Source: JAGNLV01 sp964612145
Lineage (GTDB): Bacteria; Zixibacteria; MSB-5A5; GN15; FEB-12
Reading direction: 5' to 3'
Assembly: GCA_964612145.1 (NCBI GenBank)
Contig: CAZTBP010000001.1
Span: 62,001-126,000 of the forward strand
Length of the DNA stretch: 64,000 nucleotides
The notes below the pieces were generated by a model. That model saw only the letters and a program-made list of their open reading frames with translations. It made no database searches and had not been told where the DNA came from. Position numbers and translations under genes: made by a program. Shown here one piece after another: positions 6,699 through 14,458 of the stretch. How positions within the stretch are numbered: the stretch's first letter is position 1; the number at the start of each line of letters is the position of its first letter.

Positions 6699-6708
6699 AG
6701 TATTTAAG

Positions 6709-6798
6709 CGGAGAGACAGGGATTCGAACCCTGGATAGAGCCATTAGCCCTATAACGGATTAGCAATCCGCCGCCTTCAGCCTCTCGGCCATCTCTCC
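6709..6798 (-). tRNA. tRNA-Ser (GCT)
   Basis: 90 nt, type II. GGAGAGA pairs with TCTCTCC, and the discriminator is G as in serine tRNAs. The anticodon stem GCGGA/TCCGT has loop TTGCTAA, giving anticodon GCT. The variable arm is long (about 20 nt), and the T-arm is CAGGG-TTCGAAT-CCCTG. CCA is not encoded. Its 3' end faces the integrase and is the presumed attachment site of the island. Confidence 0.95.
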
Positions 6799-6827
6799 GT
6801 CGTAGTCCTTATAGTCGAACGCTTGTC

Positions 6828-6856
6828 AATATATCCCGGACCGCGACTAATTTCAA
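6828..6856 (-). promoter_or_regulatory. Sigma-70 promoter of tRNA-Ser
   Basis: On the minus strand TTGAAA (6851-6856) and TATATT (6828-6833) are separated by 17 bases. The expected start lies about 20-25 nt before the tRNA 5' end. The match and position are good. Confidence 0.65.
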
Positions 6857-6942
6857 GCGCTTTTTGCATCAAATGCAAAGGAGATACTCGATTCATGATA
6901 ACGAGGGAATAGACAATCAAAAGAAGTTAAGCCATTATCAGA

Positions 6943-8367
6943 TCAGGTCTTCTCCGGACGGGACTCACTGAGCACCACCCGCCCGTCGTCCATCGTCAAC
7001 TTGCACCGTTGATGGCTCTCTGTAAACTCGCGGTAAACCATCCCGAAATAGGCGATGACCCCGGCGTGAAGGGTCTTCTCGCAGATGATACTGGCGTCGG
7101 CTATCTCGGCCAGCTGCTCCTCAAGCTGCGCCTGCTCTTCTTTGAGCCGCTTAAGTTCTCCCGGCGCGGTCTTTTGGAACTCCTCTAACTGGCTGAGCAC
7201 GGCCTTCTTCTGATCGTCCAAACCGCCGTTCATCTGGAGCTTATACAACCCGACCATCGTTGTCTTGACCCGTTCAGCGTCCCGTTCGATACGCTGCACT
7301 TCCTTCACGGTTGTCTTGTAGCGTCCCATGAGATCGGCGTCATACCCCACCCGCAGCACCGTCTTCGTTCCGGCGTCAGTACCGGCGATGGCAACCCGAA
7401 TCTCCTTGCCGGCGTTGACTTCACCACCGACAATCTTGCCTTTTTTGCTTTTGACCAGCACCCGCTCCCCGGCAATCGCGCGGCAGTTGTGGAGTTCCTC
7501 ACCGACCAGTATATCGTTGCCGGCGTGCAGCTTCAGCCCTTCGGCGTATTTCACTACCACGTCGCCGTCGGCCCGGATGATCCCTTCACCCTTGCCAAAA
7601 CAGCCGCCGCGAACCAGGATATTGCCCTCGCAGCGGATAGTACTGTCGGCCACATTGCCGTTGACCTCAAGGTTCCCGCCGACCGCCAGTTCAAAGCCCG
7701 GCTGAATCTGGCCGGCTACCCGCACTGATCCGATGCACTCGATATTGCCGACACTCATGTCGACATCGCCGTTTATGGTGGTGACGTCATTGACCGACAC
7801 GCCCGACCGCGTAAACACGATCGCGCCGTTGGTCGCGGCCCGAAGCTCGAGCCCGTTCTCGGAGACAACGGTATTGGCGCCCTGGCTGAACGGGAAATCG
7901 CGTCCCCGGATACCGGGGATTATCTTTCCATCGACGCCCTTGCCGTTCTCGCCGTCGGTAGGCGGCGTCTTTCGGATCAGGGCAGTGCCCTCGCGCACAT
8001 TCTGGATGAAATTGATGGACCGGTAGTCGATCCGCCCATCCTCGGATTCTTCCGGCGAGTGTTGCTTCTCCGTCTCGAAAGCGTATTCAAATGTCGAATC
8101 CCTGCCGCGTTTGGGCTGTGTCCCGGTCGCGATTTTCACCGGCGTTTCATAGACCTCGGAGTCCAGGGCCTGCTCGATAGCATCCCAGTCTATCCCGTGG
8201 ACCAGTCCGACTCGTTTGAGTTCTTCTTTGACGTCGTCCATCGTCGCCGGCGGCACATTCTGCGGCGGCTTCCCCAGCGCCATCATCGCCGACATCTTGT
8301 CTTTGGTGATGACAATCCGGACCAGTCTGGTCCTGGCTCCTGTGGTTGTATCGGACGACGTTGACAT
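6943..8367 (-). CDS. FapA / DUF342 family protein
   Basis: 474 residues from the ATG at 8367, which has AAGAGG eight bases upstream; a longer frame would run into the preceding receiver gene. After an N-terminal domain comes the DUF342 core: a Gly/Asn/Val-rich beta-helix (IVFTRSGVSVNDVTTINGDVDMSVGNI, then GNLEVNGNVADSTI and RGGCFGKGEGIIRADGDVVVKY), then a coiled coil (about 350-430) and a short C-terminal strand domain. DUF342 proteins include FapA of Vibrio, linked to flagellar assembly and polarity. It is the last gene of the motility block, five bases after the CheY-like gene, which supports a motility role. Biochemical activity is unknown. Confidence 0.75.
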   Translation of the reverse strand: MSTSSDTTTGARTRLVRIVITKDKMSAMMALGKPPQNVPPATMDDVKEELKRVGLVHGIDWDAIEQALDSEVYETPVKIATGTQPKRGRDSTFEYAFETEKQHSPEESEDGRIDYRSINFIQNVREGTALIRKTPPTDGENGKGVDGKIIPGIRGRDFPFSQGANTVVSENGLELRAATNGAIVFTRSGVSVNDVTTINGDVDMSVGNIECIGSVRVAGQIQPGFELAVGGNLEVNGNVADSTIRCEGNILVRGGCFGKGEGIIRADGDVVVKYAEGLKLHAGNDILVGEELHNCRAIAGERVLVKSKKGKIVGGEVNAGKEIRVAIAGTDAGTKTVLRVGYDADLMGRYKTTVKEVQRIERDAERVKTTMVGLYKLQMNGGLDDQKKAVLSQLEEFQKTAPGELKRLKEEQAQLEEQLAEIADASIICEKTLHAGVIAYFGMVYREFTESHQRCKLTMDDGRVVLSESRPEKT

Positions 8368-8371
8368 CGTA

Positions 8372-8776
8372 TCAGCCTCTTTCGGGAGCGGCGTCGGCGC
8401 CGGCCAGAATCCGCCAGTACGCCCGCTCAACTATGAGAGATATTTCATAGCTCTTAAACGGTTTCGTGATATACTCGTCGGCCCCCAGCAGAAGCGCGTC
8501 CTTAACCGTATAGGCGTCACCATAGGCGGTCATGATAATCACGCCGGTCTCAGGATATTCCTTTTTAGCGACTTTCAGCAACTCAAACCCGTTCATCTTC
8601 GGCATTTTCATATCTGATATGACAAGGTTAAATGACTCCTGCTGAAGGTGTTCAAGTGCAGACTCGCCATTTTCGGCGGTAGTTACCTGATAGCCTTCTC
8701 GGGTGAGAATCTTGGTCAGGAGATTGCGCATCATCTCCTCGTCGTCCACGATCAGAATGGATACTGAACTTTTCAT
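8372..8776 (-). CDS. Single-domain response regulator (CheY-like)
   Basis: 134 residues forming one receiver domain. The acidic pocket is Asp11-Asp12, the phospho-acceptor is Asp55 (ISDMKMP), Thr83 lies in MTAYG and Lys105 in TKPF. There is no output domain; the last 15 residues are a short tail. It sits directly upstream of the FapA-like gene and 72 bp downstream of a second receiver gene. Stand-alone receivers at motility loci usually relay phosphate to the motor or to other regulators; which kinase feeds it is not evident. Confidence 0.88.
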   Translation of the reverse strand: MKSSVSILIVDDEEMMRNLLTKILTREGYQVTTAENGESALEHLQQESFNLVISDMKMPKMNGFELLKVAKKEYPETGVIIMTAYGDAYTVKDALLLGADEYITKPFKSYEISLIVERAYWRILAGADAAPERG

Positions 8777-8848
8777 TCAGAAAACTCCTTGCGATACTAG
8801 GCTGCCCCTGCGTGCGGCCGATATATTGTCTCTCTTCCGAACCGGAGT

Positions 8849-9268
8849 TTACCGGTCCAGGGCGGATGTCAATTCGGCGATAAAGTCGTCCAGTGCCAGC
8901 GGCTTGTACATCACCCGGCAGGCGCCAAGTACACCGGCTTTGTGAACCAGCTTGTCGGTGGCATTGCCGGTAATGACGACAACCGGAGTCCGCGGCCGAA
9001 TCTCTTTGATCTTCGAGAGGACCTCGAGACCGGACATTTCCGGCATGATCAAATCGACCGTAATCAGGTCATAGGCATTGGCCACGACTTTTTCCACTGC
9101 ATCGGTACCGCCTTCGGCCAGTTCGACGTCGAAGGCGTCGGTTGTCTGGCAAAAGTCACGGAAGACTTCTCGTACCCATTTTTCGTCATCAATGATCAGC
9201 ACCCGAAACGGCTGGCCTCGGTCGCGGGCAAGCTGGGACAATTTTTCAACGCCGATGGACTGCATCAT
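8849..9268 (-). CDS. Single-domain response regulator with N-terminal extension
   Basis: 139 residues. About 20 residues precede a receiver domain with Asp27-Asp28, phospho-acceptor Asp72 (TVDLIMPEMSG), Thr100 (VITGNA) and Lys122 (YKPL). No effector domain follows. It is clearly diverged from the receiver encoded just downstream, so the two are not a recent duplication. An AGGGA ribosome-binding site lies ahead of two tandem ATGs. Confidence 0.88.
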   Translation of the reverse strand: MMQSIGVEKLSQLARDRGQPFRVLIIDDEKWVREVFRDFCQTTDAFDVELAEGGTDAVEKVVANAYDLITVDLIMPEMSGLEVLSKIKEIRPRTPVVVITGNATDKLVHKAGVLGACRVMYKPLALDDFIAELTSALDR

Positions 9269-9357
9269 GTTTTATCCCTGTTAAGGTGTTGGTTCTCAAT
9301 CCGATAGATCCGTCGCTGCGGCGCTGCCCACTCCTGTCGGGCAGTTATAATCGGATA

Positions 9358-9372
9358 GTCGGATAATCCGAC
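9358..9372. promoter_or_regulatory. Palindrome in the 9269-9437 gap
   Basis: GTCGGAT-A-ATCCGAC is a 15-bp near-continuous palindrome, flanked by further CGGAT/ATCCG words. It lies 90 bp upstream of the receiver gene at 9268 and might be an operator or attenuating hairpin. Confidence 0.3.
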
Positions 9373-9437
9373 CTCACTACTTCTTATTATCGTCATTACG
9401 CGTCATTACTGTACCTGCGCGTCCGCGATTCCGCCTG

Positions 9438-9812
9438 TCAGCCCGTGGCTGTAAATCCGCGATCAGAGGCCAATGCCTGCATTATTTCGGCACACTGACG
9501 CAGAATCAGACGGAGTTTTGTCTCAATCGGATCCTTGCCGGACGGATTATCGGTTATGTCATTGATCATCGTCTCCGAATTTCTCGCCGCGTTAATCACC
9601 GCCGCAAGCTCCTGGACCACTTTCACCGTGCCGTTGACAAGCCGTATGAACTCCGGCTCCAGTCGGTTGAGCGTTTCGGATTTGCCCTTGGCGCGGGCGA
9701 GATAGATAGCCAGATTAAGGGCTAAAACCTTGACTTCCTCGTTGAGATCATCGACCTGGTCGATAATCTGTGGGTCGACCGGACCGAATCCATCCGTGCG
9801 CGGTGGGGTCAT
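9438..9812 (-). CDS. Small helical protein resembling a chemoreceptor tip
   Basis: 124 residues from the ATG at 9812, whose ATGA overlaps the stop of the kinase-like gene; GGAG lies eight bases upstream. It is almost entirely helical. Residues 15-75 read LNEEVKVLALNLAIYLARAKGKSE and then EFIRLVNGTVKVVQELAAVINAA, a spacing that resembles the MCP signalling hairpin (NLLALNAAIEAARAGE ... VAxEVRxLAxxT). There is no membrane segment or sensor domain. The resemblance is by eye; if real, the protein could dock with CheW/CheA-type partners. Otherwise it is simply a helical partner of the co-translated kinase-like protein. Confidence 0.55.
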   Translation of the reverse strand: MTPPRTDGFGPVDPQIIDQVDDLNEEVKVLALNLAIYLARAKGKSETLNRLEPEFIRLVNGTVKVVQELAAVINAARNSETMINDITDNPSGKDPIETKLRLILRQCAEIMQALASDRGFTATG

Positions 9813-11773
9813 AAACAGGCTCCTTTGTCGCAAAGCGGAAATTGGATAATAAGTCGGGGACAGCCGGACTCCGTTGGCTTGATCAGGTACTTCCCTCCAT
9901 GACATCGAACCGCCTCGCGGGCCACGAGCGCGGGCAGCCGGAGCGACGCCGGCTTCTCGGCCAGGAGATTATCGAGGGAGAGTTCCATCGCTCGTTCGTT
10001 TCCCTTGCGGCAGAAGAAAGTTATTTCCAAACGGGCCTTGTCCCCGGCTTGTTCAGTGCGAATATGCAGCCCGCCGTAAGCTTCGATCTCATCGACTAAC
10101 AGGTGAATCAGTTGATAGAAGGCTGTGGCCAGCTGTTCCGGGTTACCATGGATGGGCAGTTCGCTTGAGCACCGTGAGAAATGGATGTCTGCGTTGCGGT
10201 GAGCCGAGCGATTGAGGACGCGGGCGATGGCTTTGTCCACGAGGCTTGAGCAGTCAAATGTTTTATTGAGCGCTTCACTGGCCCGGGCAAACTCGACAAC
10301 ATGGGTCAGGAGCGTCTCGCTCCGCTTTATTTCGCTTGAGACAATATTCAGTAGTTCTCGCTGCTGGCTCGGAGTGTCCGAGTCCAGCATCAGGTTGACG
10401 AAGCCGGCCATGATTTTCAGGGGGTTGCGTAACTCTTCTGCCACGGCGGACGTCAATTCGCCCATGACGGCCATCTTGGCCGAACGTATAACCTTATCCT
10501 GGGATTCTTCCAGCCGGCGGTAGGTGCGTTCCAACTCGCAGGTGCGTTCCCTCTCGGCGTCGTGTAATCGTCCGCGCTGAATCGCAACAGCGGCCTGATC
10601 GGCCAGTACCTTCAGGAGCCGCACGGCGTCCTCAGTAATTGGAGCACCGGTGATTTTGTTGTCAGCTACAATCAGGCCCTGGCAGCGTCCCTTGGATTTC
10701 AGTGGGACAAAGGCGGCATTTACCGCACCGAGATGAGAAAGAAGCGCCGAGGTTGGCGGATCCAGTTCGCTGGAATCGGCGCTCAGACTCACAGCGTGTC
10801 CTCGACGGCAGAGTTCGTTGATCATTGGGGCCGAGGACAGATCGATCTCTAGGCCGCGAATACGTTCGAAAAGATGATCGATGGTCGCGCCGGGGATATC
10901 CAGTTCAGGATCCAGCAATTCTCCCAGCGATAGTTTTAGTCCGTCCAGGCGTGACCAGATACGGCCCGCTTCTTCGGCTGAGGACGGTCCAACAGCGAGG
11001 TTGGCCCGTAGCGCATTATCTTCATGATCATAGAGGAACAAGAAGGCCCGGTTAAATCCCAGCCCCTGTGAGGCAGTCGCTCCGGTCAATATGATTCGCA
11101 ATATCTGGGGCAATTCCAGCGAAGAGGAGAGGGCCGCGGCAACGTCGGCGAGCACTCGCAGTTCTTCTCGAAGCTGTACTGCTTTTTTGGCAGCGTGGTC
11201 TGATTGCCGAACGGTGCCGATGAGCTCTCGAGGAACGCCATGACTATCCGGTACCGGACAGACAGTAATATCCAGCAAGCAGCCGCTGTCTGACTGTGTT
11301 TCTACGCCGAGCCGCGTGAATGACCGACCCGATGTAAGCAAATTGCCCAATGATTCGTACAAATCGGTATCGGCAAGGCCGGTGACTTCGGTCACGTGCC
11401 GTTCTCTCCAGGGAGTCGTATGATCGATGCCAAATAGATCGCCGGCAATATTGTTGAATTCCTTGATATAGCCTTGACGGTTGATGTGAAACAAGCCGCA
11501 CGAAAGGAGATCCAGCGCCTGCAAGGCGCTGTCGGCCCGCGCCCGGAAGTCGTCATACGCCTCTTGTTCTCGGGGGCCGGGAAGCACAACAGCTTGTCCC
11601 CGATTTAACGCATCGGTCACCAGTTCCTCGAGTCCGGATTTTTTCCCCGGTGACCGGTGATGTTCAAGAAGAACCGTATGTGATTCCCGTTTGGCTGCTT
11701 TCCCGAGTCTCTCGGAAATTTGTTTCGATTGCCCCGCGCCTGCTCTGGTTGCTTCCTCTGGTGTGCTTGCCAT
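9809..11773 (-). CDS. PAS-GAF histidine-kinase-like protein lacking key catalytic residues
   Basis: 654 residues, soluble. A PAS domain spans about 80-190, a GAF domain about 205-400, then a HisKA-type helix pair (about 435-500) and a HATPase-like domain. In the H-box the phospho-accepting histidine is replaced: VAEELRNPL has Glu446 where VAHELRNPL is expected. The N-box reads LIHLLVDEIEA with its asparagines gone, and no DxGxG box is visible (TFFCRKGNE). It is probably a pseudokinase acting as a sensor or scaffold. The last gene of its pair is coupled by an ATGA overlap. Confidence 0.8.
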   Translation of the reverse strand: MASTPEEATRAGAGQSKQISERLGKAAKRESHTVLLEHHRSPGKKSGLEELVTDALNRGQAVVLPGPREQEAYDDFRARADSALQALDLLSCGLFHINRQGYIKEFNNIAGDLFGIDHTTPWRERHVTEVTGLADTDLYESLGNLLTSGRSFTRLGVETQSDSGCLLDITVCPVPDSHGVPRELIGTVRQSDHAAKKAVQLREELRVLADVAAALSSSLELPQILRIILTGATASQGLGFNRAFLFLYDHEDNALRANLAVGPSSAEEAGRIWSRLDGLKLSLGELLDPELDIPGATIDHLFERIRGLEIDLSSAPMINELCRRGHAVSLSADSSELDPPTSALLSHLGAVNAAFVPLKSKGRCQGLIVADNKITGAPITEDAVRLLKVLADQAAVAIQRGRLHDAERERTCELERTYRRLEESQDKVIRSAKMAVMGELTSAVAEELRNPLKIMAGFVNLMLDSDTPSQQRELLNIVSSEIKRSETLLTHVVEFARASEALNKTFDCSSLVDKAIARVLNRSAHRNADIHFSRCSSELPIHGNPEQLATAFYQLIHLLVDEIEAYGGLHIRTEQAGDKARLEITFFCRKGNERAMELSLDNLLAEKPASLRLPALVAREAVRCHGGKYLIKPTESGCPRLIIQFPLCDKGACL

Positions 11774-11781
11774 AGAATTGC

Positions 11782-12402
11782 CTACCTCATCCTGATGACT
11801 TTGCCGATCCGCTCGGCCATAACCTCGGCGAAATGTTCTTCGAGGTGGCGAAAGAACGAGGTTTTGTCCGAGGCCCGGATATGCAGATCAGGATCGTAAA
11901 TGTCGTCATCCATCGTAGCCTGGAAAATCTCCGGTCCCTCCAGTTCGACCCGGAACGGCTCTGCGATAAGCAAACGTTCGCGGGATACATCGAGCACCCG
12001 GAGTTCTCCTTCGATTACTCCCATGGTCACGTATTTGTGGAGTACGAGCGGAATGCGAACGCGCTTGCGACGTTCGAGTCCTTCTTTCTCCACGTGCATT
12101 ACTATCAGGTACCGTGCACCGACTTCGGTCCCCCAGTTGGTGAGAGAGTCAAGATGGTAATGGTCCCTGGGAAACTGCGGCAGCCCTTTGCTGAGTTGGC
12201 TGACCGGATAGATTCGCACGTTGTCGCGACGGGTGAAAGCCCCGACCACGCGTTGCTGCAGGTTGCCGTCGGCCCACGCCACCGGAACAGTTTCGATATG
12301 GATCATGATGTCACGGTCAGGATTGCGATTGCCAAATGAGGCTGCACTGCAAAGCGTCGGCAACAGAAGAATCAAGAGAACCGGATACCAAAGATTACGC
12401 AT
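11782..12402 (-). CDS. Exported protein of unknown function
   Basis: 206 residues with a classical signal peptide (MRNLWYPVLLILLLPTLCSA, cleavage after about residue 20). The mature part is mixed alpha/beta, with GARYLIVMHVEKEG and a later strand GVIEGELRVLDVSRERLLIAEPF, a layout reminiscent of periplasmic proteins that compute a small beta-sheet domain such as the FlgT/LPP20 group, though the match is not good enough to name. It lies eight bases upstream of the kinase-like gene and six downstream of a PilZ gene, so a cell-envelope role linked to motility is plausible. Confidence 0.7.
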   Translation of the reverse strand: MRNLWYPVLLILLLPTLCSAASFGNRNPDRDIMIHIETVPVAWADGNLQQRVVGAFTRRDNVRIYPVSQLSKGLPQFPRDHYHLDSLTNWGTEVGARYLIVMHVEKEGLERRKRVRIPLVLHKYVTMGVIEGELRVLDVSRERLLIAEPFRVELEGPEIFQATMDDDIYDPDLHIRASDKTSFFRHLEEHFAEVMAERIGKVIRMR

Positions 12403-12408
12403 ATCAGC

Positions 12409-12915
12409 CTACTTTTCCGTGTAGAGATACTTGGAGAGGGCCTGCTGAACGCACCGCTGAAAATCGTCGAACTTGTCATCCAGAAGTCCTATCTCGGATT
12501 CGCTTAGGTGATCGTTGAGAAACTCCCGGCCGACGAATTCGATACCCGCCAGACATGCGTCTTCGTCCTGGTCAGTCCGTTTGACGATACCGAGAACGTG
12601 GTCGAGGTCTTCGACATCCTGCAGCCGGAACCGCATGGCGACGATGTCACCTTCATTGAGCGGCTGATCGACTTCAACCAGAACACCGCCGGCGGAAATA
12701 TTGAGGATCATACCATCGATATGAAAGTCCTGTTCTGTCGGCCAGAAATTTCCAAAAATGTCTTTGATGCGTCGCACCGACATGGGTGAGGAAATCTCCA
12801 AACGGATATACCGGCGGCAGTTTTCCTGTTCGACCCGGAACGGTTTTCGAACCCGGACAGCGTCTCCGTCCATTTCAACATCAGAGACAAATTTTACTTT
12901 TGTTTCCTTTTTCAT
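12409..12915 (-). CDS. PilZ-domain protein
   Basis: 168 residues. The PilZ c-di-GMP signature is present: the RxxxR motif in CRRYIRLEI (about residue 34) and NISAGG (about 73), followed by a beta-barrel with GDIVAMRFRL and CLAGIEFV. A charged N-terminal 30 residues and a helical C-terminal 35 residues flank the domain. It is the third of three PilZ genes in this operon and lacks the YcgR-type N-terminal domain of the other two. Confidence 0.85.
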   Translation of the reverse strand: MKKETKVKFVSDVEMDGDAVRVRKPFRVEQENCRRYIRLEISSPMSVRRIKDIFGNFWPTEQDFHIDGMILNISAGGVLVEVDQPLNEGDIVAMRFRLQDVEDLDHVLGIVKRTDQDEDACLAGIEFVGREFLNDHLSESEIGLLDDKFDDFQRCVQQALSKYLYTEK

Positions 12916-12932
12916 AACTGCTCCTGCGAAGT

Positions 12933-13697
12933 TCAGTGGTTATGCCGTTGCATCCATGCAATGAGTTTTTCTTCTATGTTGGCCTGGAGGGCGTGGTCAT
13001 AAGCAAATACCGGCTGCGGCATTTGCCGGATCGTATCGAATGGGAAGTGTTCACGCCGCTGTTCGCGGGGAATAAATTTCAGGCCAATATTCCAGCGACC
13101 GGTCTCGCGAACCAGCGAGTGCCGCACTTGGGCAACGATCAGTGCGGGAAACCCGAGATCCGGCCAGTTTACGTTGACAAAGAGATGAGCCGGCGGTTCC
13201 AGTGCGCTGCTGAAGCGAATCATCGCTCCGCCGCCGGAAAGATTGATCGTTTCCGTCTCGAGCCAGCGGAGCCTGGCCAGGCCGTTGCGGGTGAATCCAC
13301 CAACGGGGATACTGGCCAGCCGTACCGGACACGCAATCGGCACGCGGCGCCATTTGCGGCGCAGCAGCGGAGTGACTTTGTCGCCGAGATTGATTCGGCA
13401 CCCGCCGCCATCTGTGCGCTTGAGAGTCGCAGTCATCGCGACCGGCTCGTCTTTGTAGCGGACCTGGAGGACAATCTTCTGGTCGTTGATGAGGTTATCG
13501 ATGAGGCCGGAGCCGCCGCTGCGGTCGATAGAAATTGACCGACCGTTTGCGACGGTGACCCGACTCTCCAGTGCTTTGCCCGGAAACTGCTCGGTGAAAA
13601 TAGTAATCTTGTGGCCGACGAGGGTTGAGAAGTCAAATCGTTCGATTTCGACCGGTCGGGCCGGCTCGCCGTGAAGTTTTTCGCGTTGGTGCGTCAC
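12933..13697 (-). CDS. YcgR-like PilZ protein
   Basis: 254 residues. The N-terminal half (20-110) resembles the YcgR-N beta-barrel, and the C-terminal half is a PilZ domain with WRRVPIACPVRL at the linker (RxxxR region) and NLSGGG. YcgR-type proteins bind c-di-GMP and brake or bias the flagellar motor. The gene overlaps the next upstream PilZ gene by four bases. The start is supported by the coupling. Confidence 0.82.
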   Translation of the reverse strand: MTHQREKLHGEPARPVEIERFDFSTLVGHKITIFTEQFPGKALESRVTVANGRSISIDRSGGSGLIDNLINDQKIVLQVRYKDEPVAMTATLKRTDGGGCRINLGDKVTPLLRRKWRRVPIACPVRLASIPVGGFTRNGLARLRWLETETINLSGGGAMIRFSSALEPPAHLFVNVNWPDLGFPALIVAQVRHSLVRETGRWNIGLKFIPREQRREHFPFDTIRQMPQPVFAYDHALQANIEEKLIAWMQRHNH

Positions 13698-14443
13698 AGC
13701 AGTCCTTTCTGACGCAGGATGACCTGCTGCTGGAAAACATAGTTCACCAGCTTGTTTTGCATGGTCTGATCAAAGTAGGTCACTGATTCCGGCAAGACCT
13801 TCTGGTCCTCGGCTCCGAAGTGCCTCTTAAGTTGTTCGGTTCGAAGGAACTCGATGCCGGCCTGCTTGATCTTCTTGACCGTCTGAATCCGCCGACAGAC
13901 TGCAGCGACGGCCAGGGGCAGGCCGACTTCCGGAAAAAAGCTGACTTTCACAAGCATCAAGTCGTCGGGTTCTATTTCTGTCGGGCAGGTGATAAGCAGC
14001 CCGCCACCGCTCACGTTGACGGTCCTGGTATCATGCCAGGTGAGAGCATCGAGCGAGCGGACGATGCTTCCTTTCCGGCCGAGCAGCGCCAGTGAAACCC
14101 GTTTGATAAGATCGATACGCACGAACTGTCGGCGCTGGACCCGCTGGAGTCGTTTGGGCGGGCGAAGCACATACTGGCGACCATCCGGACCGTCGATTAA
14201 CGTGATGGTGCTGTCGAACTGGTAGACGGCGTCCTCTTTGGTGACAATGACCGAACATTCGCTTCCGTTATGCAGCAAGGAGGCGCCTGAGACGAATTCG
14301 GGCGTACTTATGATCATGCCGTCGGACGACTGGTCTTCCAGACGTGCGATGTACTTGCCCGAATCGCTTCCGGAGCCGACAATGATCTCAAACTTCTCCC
14401 AGAGCTTGATCTTACCCGTACTGTTTTGAGCCGCTTTTTGCAC
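13694..14443 (-). CDS. YcgR-like PilZ protein
   Basis: 249 residues with the same architecture as its downstream neighbour. The N-terminal domain (15-110) leads to the linker RRQFVRIDL (RxxxR) and to NVSGGG. The C-terminal 50 residues are helical. It differs enough in sequence from the two other PilZ proteins to suggest separate roles. It lies 15 bases downstream of the DUF2225 gene and overlaps the following gene by four bases. Confidence 0.85.
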   Translation of the reverse strand: MQKAAQNSTGKIKLWEKFEIIVGSGSDSGKYIARLEDQSSDGMIISTPEFVSGASLLHNGSECSVIVTKEDAVYQFDSTITLIDGPDGRQYVLRPPKRLQRVQRRQFVRIDLIKRVSLALLGRKGSIVRSLDALTWHDTRTVNVSGGGLLITCPTEIEPDDLMLVKVSFFPEVGLPLAVAAVCRRIQTVKKIKQAGIEFLRTEQLKRHFGAEDQKVLPESVTYFDQTMQNKLVNYVFQQQVILRQKGLL

Positions 14444-14458
14444 TGTGGAACGTCCTTC

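Larger units (their letters stand above)
1..6708. mobile_element. Integrase end of a genomic island in tRNA-Ser(GCT)
   Basis: A tyrosine recombinase gene ends 167 bp from the 3' end of a tRNA-Ser gene, and everything to its left is accessory: two toxin-antitoxin-like pairs, a GIY-YIG-like protein, a tRNA with a stop-codon anticodon and many short genes on mixed strands. Right of the tRNA the content becomes a continuous motility cluster. Integration into tRNA 3' ends is typical of this recombinase family. The far attachment site, expected to repeat the tRNA-Ser 3' end, is not in the window, so the left boundary is unknown and the island is inferred. Confidence 0.65.
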
